Below are positions 12,101-27,800 of a stretch of DNA of 64,000 nt, piece after piece. Source of the stretch: Panorpa germanica. Taxonomy: Eukaryota > Arthropoda > Insecta > Mecoptera > Panorpidae. The notes under the pieces are model-generated. The model was not told the DNA's origin. It worked only from the letters and a program-made list of their open reading frames with translations, and did no database searches. The position numbers and the translations under genes are program-made. Within the stretch, counting starts at the first letter, position 1, and each line of letters opens with the position of its first letter. The DNA lies in assembly GCA_963678705.1 (NCBI GenBank), contig CAVMBN010000228.1, forward strand, positions 1-64,000, in the 5' to 3' direction.

Positions 12101-15100
12101 ATGAACATTCAATGGTGACAAACAAATGGTAAGTAAGTAGGCATAAGTACAAGTATGTATATAAGATATTTATAGAAATTCAGTGTGCCTTTGTTGATGT
12201 CCGGTGGCCAAGTGACCTTCAAAGAAATAGACCGGCAAAAACCTATAGGTACGTCTACTGCGCTATGGAGAACTATTTTCATTGTCGAACATTATTTTAC
12301 AAACCGATTAACGTTCCATGAAAAGGCAACTATCTAAAGGTTGTCCTCAGCGATCTGTAATGGGGCCTGAGCTCTGGAACATGGCATTCGACGAGAACTG
12401 TGTTTCTCACTCGAAAGGTTGTGTAGACATATGTTTTGCCAACGATAATGTGATCCTTATCGGTGCAAATAGTACAGAAACCCTAGAAAGCCGTTCTCGA
12501 CCTGCTATATATAAAATCTGTAGTTTCTTGAAGCTACAAAGCTACGAAACAAATACAGTAACAACGAATGATAAACTTGTAACACACCTTGCGCGTGTCA
12601 CAAGGACGGAATGAAGCTTAAACTCGGCAACTATGCCGACACTATACAAGGGGGCATTTATGCTAATAGTTGTGTATTGTGTTTCGGCATGGTATTACAG
12701 GATTAATCTTCCAGATCTTCCATGCAAAGAACTATGTTATTGACGATGACGCGTTGTTGCAGAACTGTATCTACAGAAGTGGTGCAAGTGATATGGGGGA
12801 CAATTCCTTTAGATTTAAAAATCACTCATGCACTTACTCAAGTACAAATTATGCTAGAACTGAAAAAATCAAATTTTGATGATTTAAAATTAATGCGACA
12901 AATTTCGAGGATTTAAAGTTAATGCGGCTGTAGGATAAAAGTCTGGAGACGATACCAAATATATTGCCAAAGAGATGAATGCATATATGCATAAGCTCTG
13001 GCAAGACAGATGGGACTTAATACAAAAAGGAAGACCTACGTATTGGTTTACAAGGACGTTAATATTGCTTTGCAACACAAGTGGTTCCTATCTACTATGT
13101 GTGTGATCGGCTCCTGCTACTTTAGGTGAAAAAAGTGATTAAAAGTGAGAAATTAATTATGGAAAAAAATTAAATAAATTATATGAATAGTTTTTCAAAC
13201 GAAAAGTATTTAAGTTTGTTTTAAATTTGTGTTAATTTACCCTAAACAAAGTGTTTTTACAAAAGATTGACAGTTGGAAACCAGTGTTAAAAACGAATTT
13301 TTCATTACGCGTACACGCGGTCTTATAAACATAACCTTAAATTTGTAACTTTTATGTTTGATATAAGACATTAATAAGTGCGATAGACAAAAAAAGTGAT
13401 AATAATTAGGTTAGTGTTAGTGCTAAAACATCAAGTGGTTTAAAATTCAAGAAATCTGTAGAGATATATAAGGAAGACCTCATATAAACACTACAAATAT
13501 ACGGAAGACAAAAAGTTGCCGTCCTCTATCAAGTAAGTCGAATAACATTAACTATAAATAATATTAAAACACAAGAATTAGTTTATATAAATGCGTGTTT
13601 TAAATAATAATGAGTGTGTATTAATTGTTATAAGTGATTAAGTGAACAATATATGCGGTTTTCTTGGAAATAGTGATTGATCGTTCATGAACATTCAATG
13701 GTAACAAACAAATGGTAAGTAAGTAGGCATAAGTACAAGTATGTATATGAGATATTTATAGAAATTCAGTGTGCCTTTGTTGATGCCCGGTGGCCAAGTG
13801 ACCTTTAAAGAATTAGACCGGCAAAAACCTATAGGTACGTCTACTGCGCTATGGAGAACTATTTTCATTGTCAAACATTATTTTACAAACCGATTACCGT
13901 TCCATGAAAAGGCAACTATCTAAAGGTTGTCCTCAGCGATCTGTAATGGGGCCTGAGCTCTGGAACATGGTATTCGACGAGAACTGTGTTTCCCACTCGA
14001 AAGGTTGTGTAGACATATGTTTTGCCAACGATAATGTGATCCTTATTGGTGCAAATAGTACAGAAACCCTAGAAAGCCGTTCTCGACCTGCTATATATAA
14101 AATCTGTAGTTTCTTGAAGCTACAAAGCTACGAAACAAATACAGTAACAACGAATGATAAACTTGTAACACACCTTGCGCGTGTCACAAGGACGGAATGA
14201 AGCTTAAACTCGGCAACTATGCCGACACTATACAAGGGGGCATTTATGCTAATAGTTGTGTATTGTGCTTCGGCATGGTATTACAGGATCAATCTTCTAG
14301 ATCTTCCATGCAAAGAACTATGTTATTGACGATGACGCGTTGTTGCAGAACTGTATCTACAGAAGTGGTGCAAATGATATTGGGGACAATTCCTTTAGAT
14401 TTAAAAATCACTCATGCACTTACTCAAGTACAAATTACGCTAGAACTGAAAAAATCAAATTTTGATGATTTAAAATTAATGCGACAAATTTCGAGGATTT
14501 AAAGTTAATGCGGCTGTAGGATAAAAGTCTGGAGACGATACCAAATATATTGCCAAAGAGATGAATGCATATATGCATAAGCTCTGGCAAAACAGATGGG
14601 ACTTCATACAAAAAGGAAGACCTACGTATTGGTTTACAAGGACGTTAATATTGCTTTGCAACACAAGTGGTTCCTATCTACTATGTGTGTGATCGGCTCC
14701 TGCTACTTTAGGTGAAAAAAATGATTAAAAGTGAGAAATTAATTATGGATAAAAATTAAATAAATTATATTAATACTTTTTCAAACGAAAAGTATTTAAG
14801 TTTGTTTTAAATTTGTGTTAATTTACCCTTAACAAAGTGTTTTTACAAAAGATTGACAGTTGGAAACCAGTGTTAAAAACGAATTTTTCATTAAGCGTAC
14901 ACGCGGTCTTATAGACATAACCTTAAATTTGTAACTTTTATGTTTGATATAAGACATTAATAAGTGCGATAGACAAAAAAAGTGATAATAATTAGGTTAG
15001 TGTTAGTGCTAAAACATCAAGTGGTTTAAAATTCAAGAAATCTGTAGAGATATATAAGGAAGACCTCATATAAACACTACAAATATACGGAAGACAAAAA

Positions 15101-15489
15101 GTTGCCGCCCACTATCAAGTAAGTCGAATAACATTAACTATAAATAATATTAAAACACAAGAATTAGTTTATATAAATGCGTGTTTTAAATAATAATGAG
15201 AGTGTATTAATTGTTATAAGTGATTAAGTGAACAATATATGCGGTTTTCTTGGAAATAGTAATTGATCGTTCATGAACATTCAAAGGTAACAAACAAATG
15301 GTAAGTAAGTAGGCATAAGTACAAGTATGTATATAAGATATTTATAGAAATTCAGTGTGCCTTTGTTAATGTCCGGTGGCCAAGTGACCTTCAAAGAATT
15401 AGACCGGCAAAAACCTATAGGTACGTCTACTGCGCTATGGAGAACTATTTTCATTGTCGAACATTATTTTACAAACCGATTACCGTTCC
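9146..15489 (+). repeat. Higher-order dimer block 1 (A-B-A-B')
   Basis: The monomers at 9146 and 12318 (3,172 bp apart) share private variants: ATGGCATTCG in the RT frame, GAATAGTTTTTC, GTTGCCGTCCTC and GAGTGTGTATT. The monomers at 10732 and 13904 (also 3,172 bp apart) share TTATTGGTGC and CAAATGATATTG. The block is therefore a duplicated two-monomer unit. The last monomer diverges from its partner in its second half (for example CCCTTAACAAAG and GGATAAAAATT), so it is chimeric. Confidence 0.85.
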
Positions 15490-18400
15490 ATGAAAAGGCA
15501 ACTATCTAAAGGTTGTCCTCAGCGATCTGTAATGGGGCCTGAGCTCGGGAACATGGTATTCGACGAGAACTGTGTTTCTCACTCGAAAGGTTGTGTAGAC
15601 ATATGTTTTGCCAACGATAATGTGATCCTTATCGGTGCAAATAGTACAGAAACCCTAGAAAGCCGTTCTCGACCTGCTATATATAAATTCTGTAGTTTCT
15701 TGAAGCTACAAAGCTACGAAACAAATACAGTAACAACGAATGATAAACTTGTAACACACCTTGCGCGTGTCACAAGGACGGAATGAAGCTTAAACTCGGC
15801 AACTATGCCAACACTATACAAGGGGCAATTATGCTAATAGTTGTGTATTGTGCTTTGGCATGGTATTACAGGATCAATCTTCCAGATCTTCCATGCAAAG
15901 AACTATGTTATTGACGATGACGCGTTGTTGCAGAACTGTATCTACAGAAGTGGTGCAAGTGATATTGGGGACAATTCCTTTAGATTTAAAAATCACTCAT
16001 GCACTTACTCAAGTACAAATTACGCTAGAACTGAAAAAATCAAATTTTGATGATTTAAAATTAATGCGACAAATTTCGAGGATTTAAATTTAATGCGGCT
16101 GTAGGATAAAAGTCTGGAGACGATACCAAATATATTGCCAAAGAGATGAATGCAGATATGCATAAGCTCTGGCAAGACAGATGGGACTTAATACAAAAAG
16201 GAAGACCTACGTATTGGTTAACAAGGACGTTAATATTGCTTTGCAACACAAGTGGTTCCTATCTACTATGTGTGTGATCGGCTCCTGCAACTTTAGGTGG
16301 AAAAAGTGATTAAAAGTGAGAAATTAATTATGGAAAAAAATTAAATAAATTATATGAATACTTTTTCAAACGAAAAGTATTTAAGTTTGTTTTAAATTTG
16401 TGTTAATTTACCCTAAACAAAGTGTTTTTACAAAAGTTAGACAGTTGGAAACCAGTGTTAAAAACGAATTTTTCTTTACGCGTACACGCGGTCTTATGAA
16501 CATAACCTCAAATTTGTAACTTTGATGTTTGATATAAGACATTAATAAGTGCGATAGACAAAAAAAGTGATAATAATTAGGTTAGTGTTAGTGCTAAAAC
16601 ATCAAGTGGTTTAAAATTTAAGAAATCTGTAGAGATATATAAGGAAGACCTCATATAAACACTACAAATATACGGAAGACAAAAGGTTGCCGCCCACTAT
16701 CAAGTAAGTCGAATAACATTAACTATAAATAATATTAAAACACAAGAATTAGTTTATATAAATGCGTGTTTTAAATAATAATGAGAGTGTATTAAATGTT
16801 ATAAGTGATTAAGTGAACAATATATGCGGTTTTCTTGGAAATAGTGATTGATCGTTCATAAACATTCAATGGTAACAAACAAATGGTAAGTAAGTAGGCA
16901 TAAGTACAAGTATGTATATGACATAGTTATAGAAATTCAGTGTGCCTTTGTTGATGTCCGGTGGTTAAGTGACCTTCAAAGAATTAGACCGGCAAAAACC
17001 TATAGGTACGTCTACTGCGCTATGGAGAACTATTTTCATTGTCAAACATTATTTTACAAACCGATTACCGTTCCATGAAAAGGCAACTATCTAAAGGTTG
17101 TCCTCAGCGATCTGTAATGGGGCCTGAGCTCTAGAACATGGTATTCGACGAGAACTGTGTTTCTCACTCGAAAGGTTGTGTAGACATATGTTTTGCCAAC
17201 GATAATGTAATCTTATCGGTGCAAATAGTACAGAAACCCTAGAAAGCCGTTCTCGACCTGCTATATATAAAATCTGTAGTTTCTTGAAGCTACAAAGCTA
17301 CGAAACAAATACAGTAACAACGAATGATAAACTTGTAACACACCTTGCGCGTGTCACGAGGACGAAATGAAGCTTAAACTCGGCAACTATGCCGACACTA
17401 TACAAGGGGGCATTTATGCTAATAGTTGTGTATTGTGCTTCGGCATGGTATTACAGGATCAATCTTCCAGATCTTCCATGCAAAGAACTATGTTATTGAC
17501 GATGACGCGTTGTTGCAGAACTGTATCTACAGAAGTGGTGCAAGTGATATTAGAGACAATTCCTTTAGATTTAAAAATCACTCATGCACTTACTCAAGTA
17601 CAAATTACGCTAGAACTGAAAAAATCAAATTTTGATGATTTAAAATTAATGCGACAACTTCGAGGATTTAAAGGTAATGCGGCTGTAGGATAAAAGTCTG
17701 GAGACGATACCAAATATATTGCCAAAGAGATGAATGCATATATGCATAAGCTCTGGCAAGACAGATGGGACTTAATACAAAAAGGAAGACCTACGTATTG
17801 GTTTACAAGGACGTTAATATTGCTTTGCAACACAAGTGGTTCCTATCTACTATGTGTGTGATCGGCTCCTGCTACTTTAGGTAAAAAAAGTGATTAAAAG
17901 TGAGAAAATAATTATGGAAAAAAATTAAATAAATTATATGAATACTTTTTCAAACGAAAAGTATTTAAGTTTGTTTTAAATTTGTGTTAATTTACCCTAA
18001 ACAAAGTGTTTTTACAAAAGTTTGACAGTTGGAAACCAGTGTTAAAAACGAATTTTTCATTACGCGTACACGCGGTCTTATAAACATAACCTCAAATTTG
18101 TAACTTTGATGTTTGATATAAGACATTAATAAGTGCGATAGACAAAAAAAGTGATAATAATTAGGTTAGTGTTAGTGCTAAAACATCAAATGGTTTAAAA
18201 TTCAAGAAATCTGTAGAGATATATAAGGAAGACATCATATAAACACTACAAATATACGGAAGACAAAAGGTTGCCGCCCACTATAAAGTAAGTCGAATAA
18301 CATTAACTATAAATAATATTAAAACACAAGAATTAGTTTATATAAATGCGTGTTTTAAATAATAATGAGAGTGTATTAATTGTTATAAGTGATTAAGTGA

Positions 18401-21400
18401 AGAGTATATGCGGTATTCTTGGAAATAGTGATTGATCGTTCATGAACATTCAATGGTAACAAACAAATGGTAAGTAAGTAGGCATAAGTACAAGTATGTA
18501 TATAAGATATTTATAGAAATTCAGTGTGCCTTTGTTAATGTCCGGTGGCCAAGTGACCTTCAAAGAATTAGACCGGCAAAAACCTATAGGTACGTCTACT
18601 GCGCTATGGAGAACTATTTTCATTGTCAAACATTATTTTACAAACCGATTACCGTTCCATGAAAAGGCAACTATCTAAAGGTTGTCCTCAGCGATCTGTA
18701 ATGGGGCCTGAGCTCGGGAACATGGTATTCGACGAGAACTGTGTTTCTCACTCGAAAGGTTGTGTAGACATATGTTTTGCCAACGATAATGTGATCCTTA
18801 TCGGTGCAAATAGTACAGAAACCCTAGAAAGCCGTTCTCGACCTGCTATATATAAATTCTGTAGTTTCTTGAAGCTACAAAGCTACGAAACAAATACAGT
18901 AACAACGAATGATAAACTTGTAACACACCTTGCGCGTGTCACAAGGACGGAATGAAGCTTAAACTCGGCAACTATGCCGACACTATACAAGGGGCAATTA
19001 TGCTAATAGTTGTGTATTGTGCTTTGGCATGGTATTACAGGATCAATCTTCCAGATCTTCCATGCAAAGAACTATGTTATTGACGATGACGCGTTGTTGC
19101 AGAACTGTATCTACAGAAGTGGTGCAAGTGATATTGGGGACAATTCCTTTAGATTTAAAAATCACTCATGCACTTACTCAAGTACAAATTACGCTAGAAC
19201 TGAAAAAATCAAATTTTGATGATTTAAAAAAATGCGACAAATTTCGAGGATTTAAAGTTAATGCGGCTGTAGGATAAAAGTCTGGAGACGATACCAAATA
19301 TATTGCCAAAGAGATGAATGCAGATATGCATAAGCTCTGGCAAGACAGATGGGACTTAATACAAAAAGGAAGACCTACGTATTGGTTTACAAGGACGTTA
19401 ATATTGCTTTGCAACACAAGTGGTTATTATCTACTATGTGTGTGATCGGCTCCTGCAACTTTAGGTGGAAAAAGTGATTAAAAGTGAGACATTAATTATG
19501 GAAAAAAATTAAATAAATTATATGAATACTTTTTCAAACGAAAAGTATTTAAGTTTGTTTTAAATTTGTGTTAATTTACCCTAAACAAAGTGTTTTTACA
19601 AAAGTTAGACAGTTGGAAACCAGTGTTAAAAACGAATTTTTCATTACGCGTACACGCGGTCTTATGAACATAACCTCAAATTTGTAACTTTGATGTTTGA
19701 TATAAGACATTAATAAGTGCGATAGACAAAAAAAGTGATAATAATTAGGTTAGTGTTAGTGCTAAAACATCAAGTGGTTTAAAATTTAAGAAATCTGTAG
19801 AGATATATAAGGAAGACCTCATATAAACACTACAAATATACGGAAGACAAAAGGTTGCCGCCCACTATTAAGTAAGTCGAATAACATTAACTATAAATAA
19901 TATTAAAACACAAGAATTAGTTTATATAAATGCGTGTTTTAAATAATAATGAGAGTGTATTAAATGTTATAAGTGATTAAGTGAACAATATATGCGGTTT
20001 TCTTGGAAATAGTGATTGATCGTTCATAAACATTCAATGGTAACAAACAAATGGTAAGTAAGTAGGCATAAGTACAAGTATGTATATGACATAGTTATAG
20101 AAATTCAGTGTGCCTTTGTTGATGTCCGGTGGCCAAGTGACCTTCAAAGAATTAGACCGGCAAAAACCTATAGGTACGTCTACTGCGCTATGGAGAACTA
20201 TTTTCATTGTCAAACATTATTTTACAAACCGATTACCGTTCCATGAAAAGGCAACTATCTAAAGGTTGTCCTCAGCGATCTGTAATGGGGCCTGAGCTCT
20301 AGAACATGGTATTCGACGAGAACTGTGTTTCTCACTCGAAAGGTTGTGTAGACATATGTTTTGCCAACGATAATGTAATCTTATCGGTGCAAATAGTACA
20401 GAAACCCTAGAAAGCCGTTCTCGACCTGCTATATATAAAATCTGTAGTTTCTTGAAGCTACAAAGCTACGAAACAAATACAGTAACAACGAATGATAAAC
20501 TTGTAACACACCTTGCGCGTGTCACGAGGACGAAATGAAGCTTAAACTCGGCAACTATGCCGACACTATACAAGGGGGCATTTATGCTAATAGTTGTGTA
20601 TTGTGCTTCGGCATGGTATTACAGGATCAATCTTCCAGATCTTCCATGCAAAGAACTATGTTATTGACGATGACGCGTTGTTGCAGAACTGTATCTACAG
20701 AAGTGGTGCAAGTGATATTGGGGACAATTCCTTTAGATTTAAAAATCACTCATGCACTTACTCAAGTACAAATTACGCTAGAACTGAAAAAATCAAATTT
20801 TGATGATTTAAAATTAATGCGACAACTTCGAGGATTTAAAGTTAATGCGGCTGTAGGATAAAAGTTTGGAGACGATACCAAATATAATGCCAAAGAGATG
20901 AATGCATATATGCATAAGCTCTGGCAAGACAGATGGGACTTAATACAAAAAGGAAGACCTACGTATTGGTTTACAAGGACGTTAATATTGCTTTGCAACA
21001 CAAGTGGTTCCTATCCACTATGTGTGTGATCAGCTCCTGCTACTTTAGGTAAAAAAAGTGATTAAAAGTGAGAAAATAATTATGGAAAAAAATTAAATAA
21101 ATTATATGAATACTTTTTCAAACGAAAAGTATTTAAGTTTGTTTTAAATTTGTGTTAATTTACCCTAAACAAAGTGTTTTTACAAAAGTTTGACAGTTGG
21201 AAACCAGTGTTAAAAACGAATTTTTCATTACGCGTACACGCGGTCTTATAAACATAACCTCAAATTTGTAACTTTGATGTTTGATATAAGACATTAATAA
21301 GTGCGATAGACAAAAAAAGTGATAATAATTAGGTTAGTGTTAGTGCTAAAACATCAAATGGTTTAAAATTCAAGAAATCTGTAGAGATATATAAGAAAGA

Positions 21401-21826
21401 CCTCATATAAACACTACAAATATACGGAAGACAAAAGGTTGCCGCCCACTATCAAGTAAGTCGAATAACATTAACTATAAATAATATTAAAACACAAGAA
21501 TTAGTTTATATAAATGCGTGTTTTAAATAATAATGAGAGTGTATTAATTGTTATAAGTGATTAAGTGAAGAGTATATGCGGTTTTCTTGGAAATAGTGAT
21601 TGATCGTTCATGAACATTCAATGGTAACAAACAAATGGTAAGTAAGTAGGCATAAGTACAAGTATGTATATAAGATATTTATAGAAATTCAGTGTGCCTT
21701 TGTTGATGTCCGGTGGCCAAGTGACCTTCAAAGAATTAGACCGGCAAAAACCTATAGGTACGTCTACTGCGCTATGGAGAACTATTTTCATTGTCGAACA
21801 TTAATTTACAAACCGATTACTGTTCG
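15490..21826 (+). repeat. Higher-order dimer block 2 (C-D-C-D')
   Basis: The monomers at 15490 and 18659 (3,169 bp apart) share GAGCTCGGGAAC, GTGCTTTGGC, GGGGCAATTATG, TTAGACAGTTGG and TATGACATAGTT. The monomers at 17075 and 20243 (3,168 bp apart) share GAGCTCTAGAAC (a TAG in the RT frame), a one-base loss giving AATGTAATCTTATC, and GAGGACGAAATG. Unit lengths here drop to 1,584-1,585 bp because of these shared small deletions. This is a second, independent two-monomer duplication. Confidence 0.85.
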
Positions 21827-24800
21827 ATGAAAAGGCAACTATCTAAAGGTTGTCCTCAGCGATCTGTAATTGGCCTGAGCTCTGGAACATGGTGTTCGAC
21901 GAGAACTGTGTTTCTCACTCGAAAGGTTGTGTAGACATATGTTTTGCCAACGATAATGTGATCCTTATCGGTGCAAATAGTACAGAAACCCTAGAAAGAC
22001 GTTCTCGACCTGCTATATATAAAATCTGTAGTTTCTTGAAGCTACAAAGCTACGAAACAAATACAGTAACAACGAATGATAAACTTGTAACACACCTTGC
22101 GCGTGTCACAAGGACGGAATGAAGCTTAAACTCGGCAACTATGCCGACACTATACAAGGGGGCATTTATGCTAATAGTTGTGTATTGTGCTTCGGCATGG
22201 TATTACAGGATCAATCTTCTAGATCTTCCATGCAAAGAACTATGTTATTGACGATGACGCGTTGTTGCAGAACTGTATCTACAGAAGTGGTGCAAGTGAT
22301 ATTGGGGACAATTCCTTTAGATTTAAAAATCACTCATGCACTTACTCAAGTACAAATTACGCTAGAACTGAAAAAATCAAATTTTGATGATTTAAAATTA
22401 ATGCGACAAATTTCGAGGATTTAAAGTTAATGCGGCTGTAGGATAAAAGTCTGGAGACGATACCAAATATATTGCCAATGAGATGAATGCATATATGCAT
22501 AAGCTCTGGCAAGACAGATGGGACTTAATACAAAAAGGAAGACCTACGTATTGGTTTACAAGGACGTTAATATTGCTTTGCAACACAAGTGGTTCCTATC
22601 TACTATGTGTGTGATCGGCTCCTGCAACTTTAGGTGAAAAAAGTGATTAAAAGTGAGAAATTAATTATGGAAAAAAATTAAATAAATTATATGAATACTT
22701 TTTCAAACAAAAAGTATTTAAGTTTGTTTTAAATTTGTGTTAATTTACCCTAAACAAAGTGTTTTTACAAAAGTTTGACAGTTGGAAACCAGTGTTAAAA
22801 ACGAATTTTTTATTACCCGTACACGCGGTCTTATAAACATAACCTCAAATTTGTAACTGTGATGTTTGATATAAGACATTAATAAGTGCGATAGACAAAA
22901 AAAGTGATAATAATTAGGTTAGTGTTAGTGCTAAAACATCAAGTGGTTTAAAATTCAAGAAATCTGTAGAGATAAAAAAGGAAGACCTCATATAAACACT
23001 ACAAATATACGGAAGACAAAAGGTTGCCGCCCACTATCAAGTAAGTCGAATAACATTAACTATAAATAATATTAAAACACAAGAATTAGTTTATATAAAT
23101 GCGTGTTTTAAATAATAATGAGAGTGTATTAATTGTTATAAGTGATTAAGTGAACAATATATGCGGTTTTCTTGGAAATAGTGATTGATCGTTCATGAAC
23201 ATTCAATGGTAACAAACAAATGGTAAGTAAGTAGGCATAAGTACAAGTATGTATATGAGATATTTATAGAAATTCAGTGTGCCTTTGTTGATGCCCGGTG
23301 GCCAAGTGACCTTCAAAGAATTAGACCGGCAAAAACCTATAGGTACGTCTACTGCGCTATGGAGAACTATTTTCATTGTCAAACATTATTTTACAAACCA
23401 ATTACCGTTCCATGAAAAGGCAACTATCTAAAGGTTGTCCTCAGCGATCTGTAATGGGGCCTGAGCTCTGGAACATGGTATTCGACGAGAACTGTGTTTC
23501 CCACTCGAAAGGTTGTGTAGACATATGTTTTGCCAACGATAATGTGATCCTTATTGGTGCAAATAGTAGAGAAACCCTAGAAAGCCGTTCTCGACCTGCT
23601 ATATATAAAATCTGTAGTTTCTTGAAGCTACAAAGCTACGAAACAAATACAGTAACAACGAATGATAAACTTGTAACACACCTTGCGCGTGTCACAAGGA
23701 CGGAATGAAGCTTAAACTCGGCAACTATGCCGACACTATACAAGGGGGCATTTATGCTAATAGTTGTGTATTGTGCTTCGGCATGGTATTACAGGATCAA
23801 TCTTCTAGATCTTCCATGCAAAGAACTATGTTATTGACGATGACGCGTTGTTGCAGAACTGTATCTACAGAAGTGGTGCAAGTGATATTGGGGACAATTC
23901 CTTTAGATTTAAAAAGCACTCATGCACTTACTCAAGTACAAATTACGCTAGAACTGAAAAAATCAAATTTTGATGATTTAAAATTAATGCGACAAATTTC
24001 GAGGATTTAAAGTTAATGCGGCTGTAGGATAAAAGTCTGGAGACGATACCAAATATATTGCCAAAGAGATGAATGCATATATGCATAAGCTCTGGCAAAA
24101 CAGATAGGACTTAATACAAAAAGGAAGACCTACGTATTGGTTTACAAGGACGTTAATATTGCTTTGCAACACAAGTGGTTCCTATCCACTATGTGTGTGA
24201 TCGGCTCCTGCTACTTTAGGTAAAAAAATGATTAAAAGTGAGAAAATAATTATGGAAAAAAATTAAATAAATTATATGAATACTTTTTCAAACGAAAAGT
24301 ATTTAAGTTTGTTTTAAATTTGTGTTAATTTACCCTAAACAAAGTGTTTTTACAAAAGTTTGACAGTTGGAAACCAGTGTTAAAAACGAATTTTTCATTA
24401 CGCGTACACGCGGTCTTATAAACATAACCTCAAATTTGTAACTTTGATGTTTGATATAAGACATTAATAAGTGCGATAGACAAAAAAAGTGATAATAATT
24501 AGGTTAGTGTTAGTGCTAAAACATCAAATGGTTTAAAATTCAAGAAATCTGTAGAGATATATAAGAAAGACCTCATATAAACACTACAAATATACGGAAG
24601 ACAAAAGGTTGCCGCCCACTATCAAGTAAGTCGAATAACATTAACTATAAATAATATTAAAACACAAGAATTAGTTTATATAAATGCGTGTTTTAAATAA
24701 TAATGAGAGTGTATTAATTGTTATAAGTTATTAAGTGAAGAGTATATGCGGTTTTCTTGGAAATAGTGATTGATCGTTCATGAACATTCAATGGTAACAA

Positions 24801-27800
24801 ACAAATGGTAAGTAAGTAGGCATAAGTACAAGTATGTATATAAGATATTTATAGAAATTCAGTGTGCCTTTGTTGATGTCCGGTGGCCAAGTGACCTTCA
24901 AAGAATTAGACCGGCAAAAACCTATAGGTACGTCTACTGCGCTATGGAGAACTATTTTCATTGTCGAACATTAATTTACAAACCGATTACTGTTCGATGA
25001 AAAGGCAACTATCTAAAGGTTGTCCTCAGCGATCTGTAATGGGGCCTGAGCTCTGGAACATGGTGTTCGACGAGAACTGTGTTTCTCACTCGAAAGGTTG
25101 TGTAGACATATGTTTTGCCAACGATAATGTGATCCTTATCGGTGCAAATAGTACAGAAACCCTAGAAAGACGTTCTCGACCTGCTATATATAAAATCTGT
25201 AGTTTCTTGAAGCTACAAAGCTACGAAACAAATACAGTAACAACGAATGATAAACTTGTAACACACCTTGCGCGTGTCACAAGGACGGAATGAAGCTTAA
25301 ACTCGGCAACTATGCCGACACTATACAAGGGGGCATTTATGCTAATAGTTGTGTATTGTGCTTCGGCATGGTATTACAGGATCAATCTTCTAGATCTTCC
25401 ATGCAAAGAACTATGTTATTGACGATGACGCGTTGTTGCAGAACTGTATCTACAGAAGTGGTGCAAGTGATATTGGGGACAATTCCTTTAGATTTAAAAA
25501 TCACTCATGCACTTACTCAAGTACAAATTACGCTAGAACTGAAAAAATCAAATTTTGATGATTTAAAATTAATGCGACAAATTTCGAGGATTTAAAGTTA
25601 ATGCGGCTGTAGGATAAAAGTCTGGAGACGATACCAAATATATTGCCAATGAGATGAATGCATATATGCATAAGCTCTGGCAAGACAGATGGGACTTAAT
25701 ACAAAAAGGAAGACCTACGTATTGGTTTACAAGGACGTTAATATTGCTTTGCAACACAAGTGGTTCCTATCTACTATGTGTGTGATCGGCTCCTGCAACT
25801 TTAGGTGAAAAAAGTGATTAAAAGTGAGAAATTAATTATGGAAAAAAATTAAATAAATTATATGAATACTTTTTCAAACGAAAAGTATTTAAGTTTGTTT
25901 TAAATTTGTGTTAATTTACCCTAAACAAAGTGTTTTTACAAAAGTTTGACAGTTGGAAACCAGTGTTAAAAACGAATTTTTTATTACCCGTACACGCGGT
26001 CTTATAAACATAACCTCAAATTTGTAACTGTGATGTTTGATATAAGACATTAATAAGTGCGATAGACAAAAAAAGTGATAATAATTAGGTTAGTGTTAGT
26101 GCTAAAACATCAAGTGGTTTAAAATTCAAGAAATCTGTAGAGATAAAAAAGGAAGACCTCATATAAACACTACAAATATACGGAAGACAAAAGGTTGCCG
26201 CCCACTATCAAGTAAGTCGAATAACATTAACTATAAATAATATTAAAACACAAGAATTAGTTTATATAAATGCGTGTTTTAAATAATAATGAGAGTGTAT
26301 TAATTGTTATAAGTGATTAAGTGAACAATATATGCGGTTTTCTTGGAAATAGTGATTGATCGTTCATGAACATTCAATGGTAACAAACAAATGGTAAGTA
26401 AGTAGGCATAAGTACAAGTATGTATATGAGATATTTATAGAAATTCAGTGTGCCTTTGTTGATGCCCGGTGGCCAAGTGACCTTCAAAGAATTAGACCGG
26501 CAAAAACCTATAGGTACGTCTACTGCGCTATGGAGAACTATTTTCATTGTCAAACATTATTTTACAAACCAATTACCGTTCCATGAAAAGGCAACTATCT
26601 AAAGGTTGTCCTCAGCGATCTGTAATGGGGCCTGAGCTCTCGAACATGGTATTCGACGAGAACTGTGTTTCCCACTCGAAAGGTTGTGTAGACATATGTT
26701 TTGCCAACGATAATGTGATCCTTATTGGTGCAAATAGTACAGAAACCCTAGAAAGCCGTTCTCGACCTGCTATATATAAAATCTGTGGTTTCTTGAAGCT
26801 ACAAAGCTACGAAACAAATACAGTAACAACGAATGATAAACTTGTAACACACCTTGCGCGTGTCACAAGGACGGAATGAAGCTTAAACTCGGCAACTATG
26901 CCGACACTATACAAGGGGGCATTTATGCTAATAGTTGTGTATTGTGCTTCAGCATGGTATTACAGGATCAATCTTCTAGATCTTCCATGCAAAGAACTAT
27001 GTTATTGACGATGACGCGTTGTTGCAGAACTGTATCTACAGAAGTGGTGCAAGTGATATTGGGGACAATTTCTTTAGATTTAAAAATCACTCATGCACTT
27101 ACTCAAGTACAAATTACGCTTGAACTGAAAAAATCAAATTTTGATGATTTAAAATTAATGCGACAAATTTCGAGGATTTAAAGTTATTGCGGCTGTAGGA
27201 TAAAAGTCTGGAGACGATACCAAATATATTTCCAAAGAGATGAATGAAAATATGCATAAGCTCTGGCAAAACAGATGGGACTTAATACAAAAAGGAAGAC
27301 CTACGTATTGGTTTACAAGGACGTTAATATTGCTTTGCAACACAAGTGGTTCCTATCTACTATGTGTGTGATCGGCTCCTGCTACTTTAGGTGAAAAAAA
27401 TGATTAAAAGTGAGAAATTAATTATGGAAAAAAATTAAATAAATTATATGAATACTTTTTCAAACGAAAAGTATTTAAGTTTGTTTTAAATTTGTGTTAA
27501 TTTACCCTAAACAAAGTGTTTTTACAAAAGTTTGACAGTTGGAAACCAGTGTTAAAAACGAATTTTTCATTACGCGTACACGCGGTCTTATAAACATAAC
27601 CTCAAATTTGTAACTTTGATGTTTGATATAAGACATAAATAAGTGCGATAGACAAAAAAAGTGATAATAATTAGGTTTGTGTTAGTGCTAAAACATCAAA
27701 TGGTTTAAAATTCAAGAAATCTGTAGAGATATATAAGGAAGACCTCATATAAACACTACAAATATACGGAAGACAAAAGGTTGCCGCCCACTATAAAGTA

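Noticed and set aside
202-27343. Minus-strand 62-codon frames in each satellite unit (MLQSNINVLVNQYVG...)
   Set aside because: Antisense shadow of the LINE C-terminal region; no domain and no independent support.
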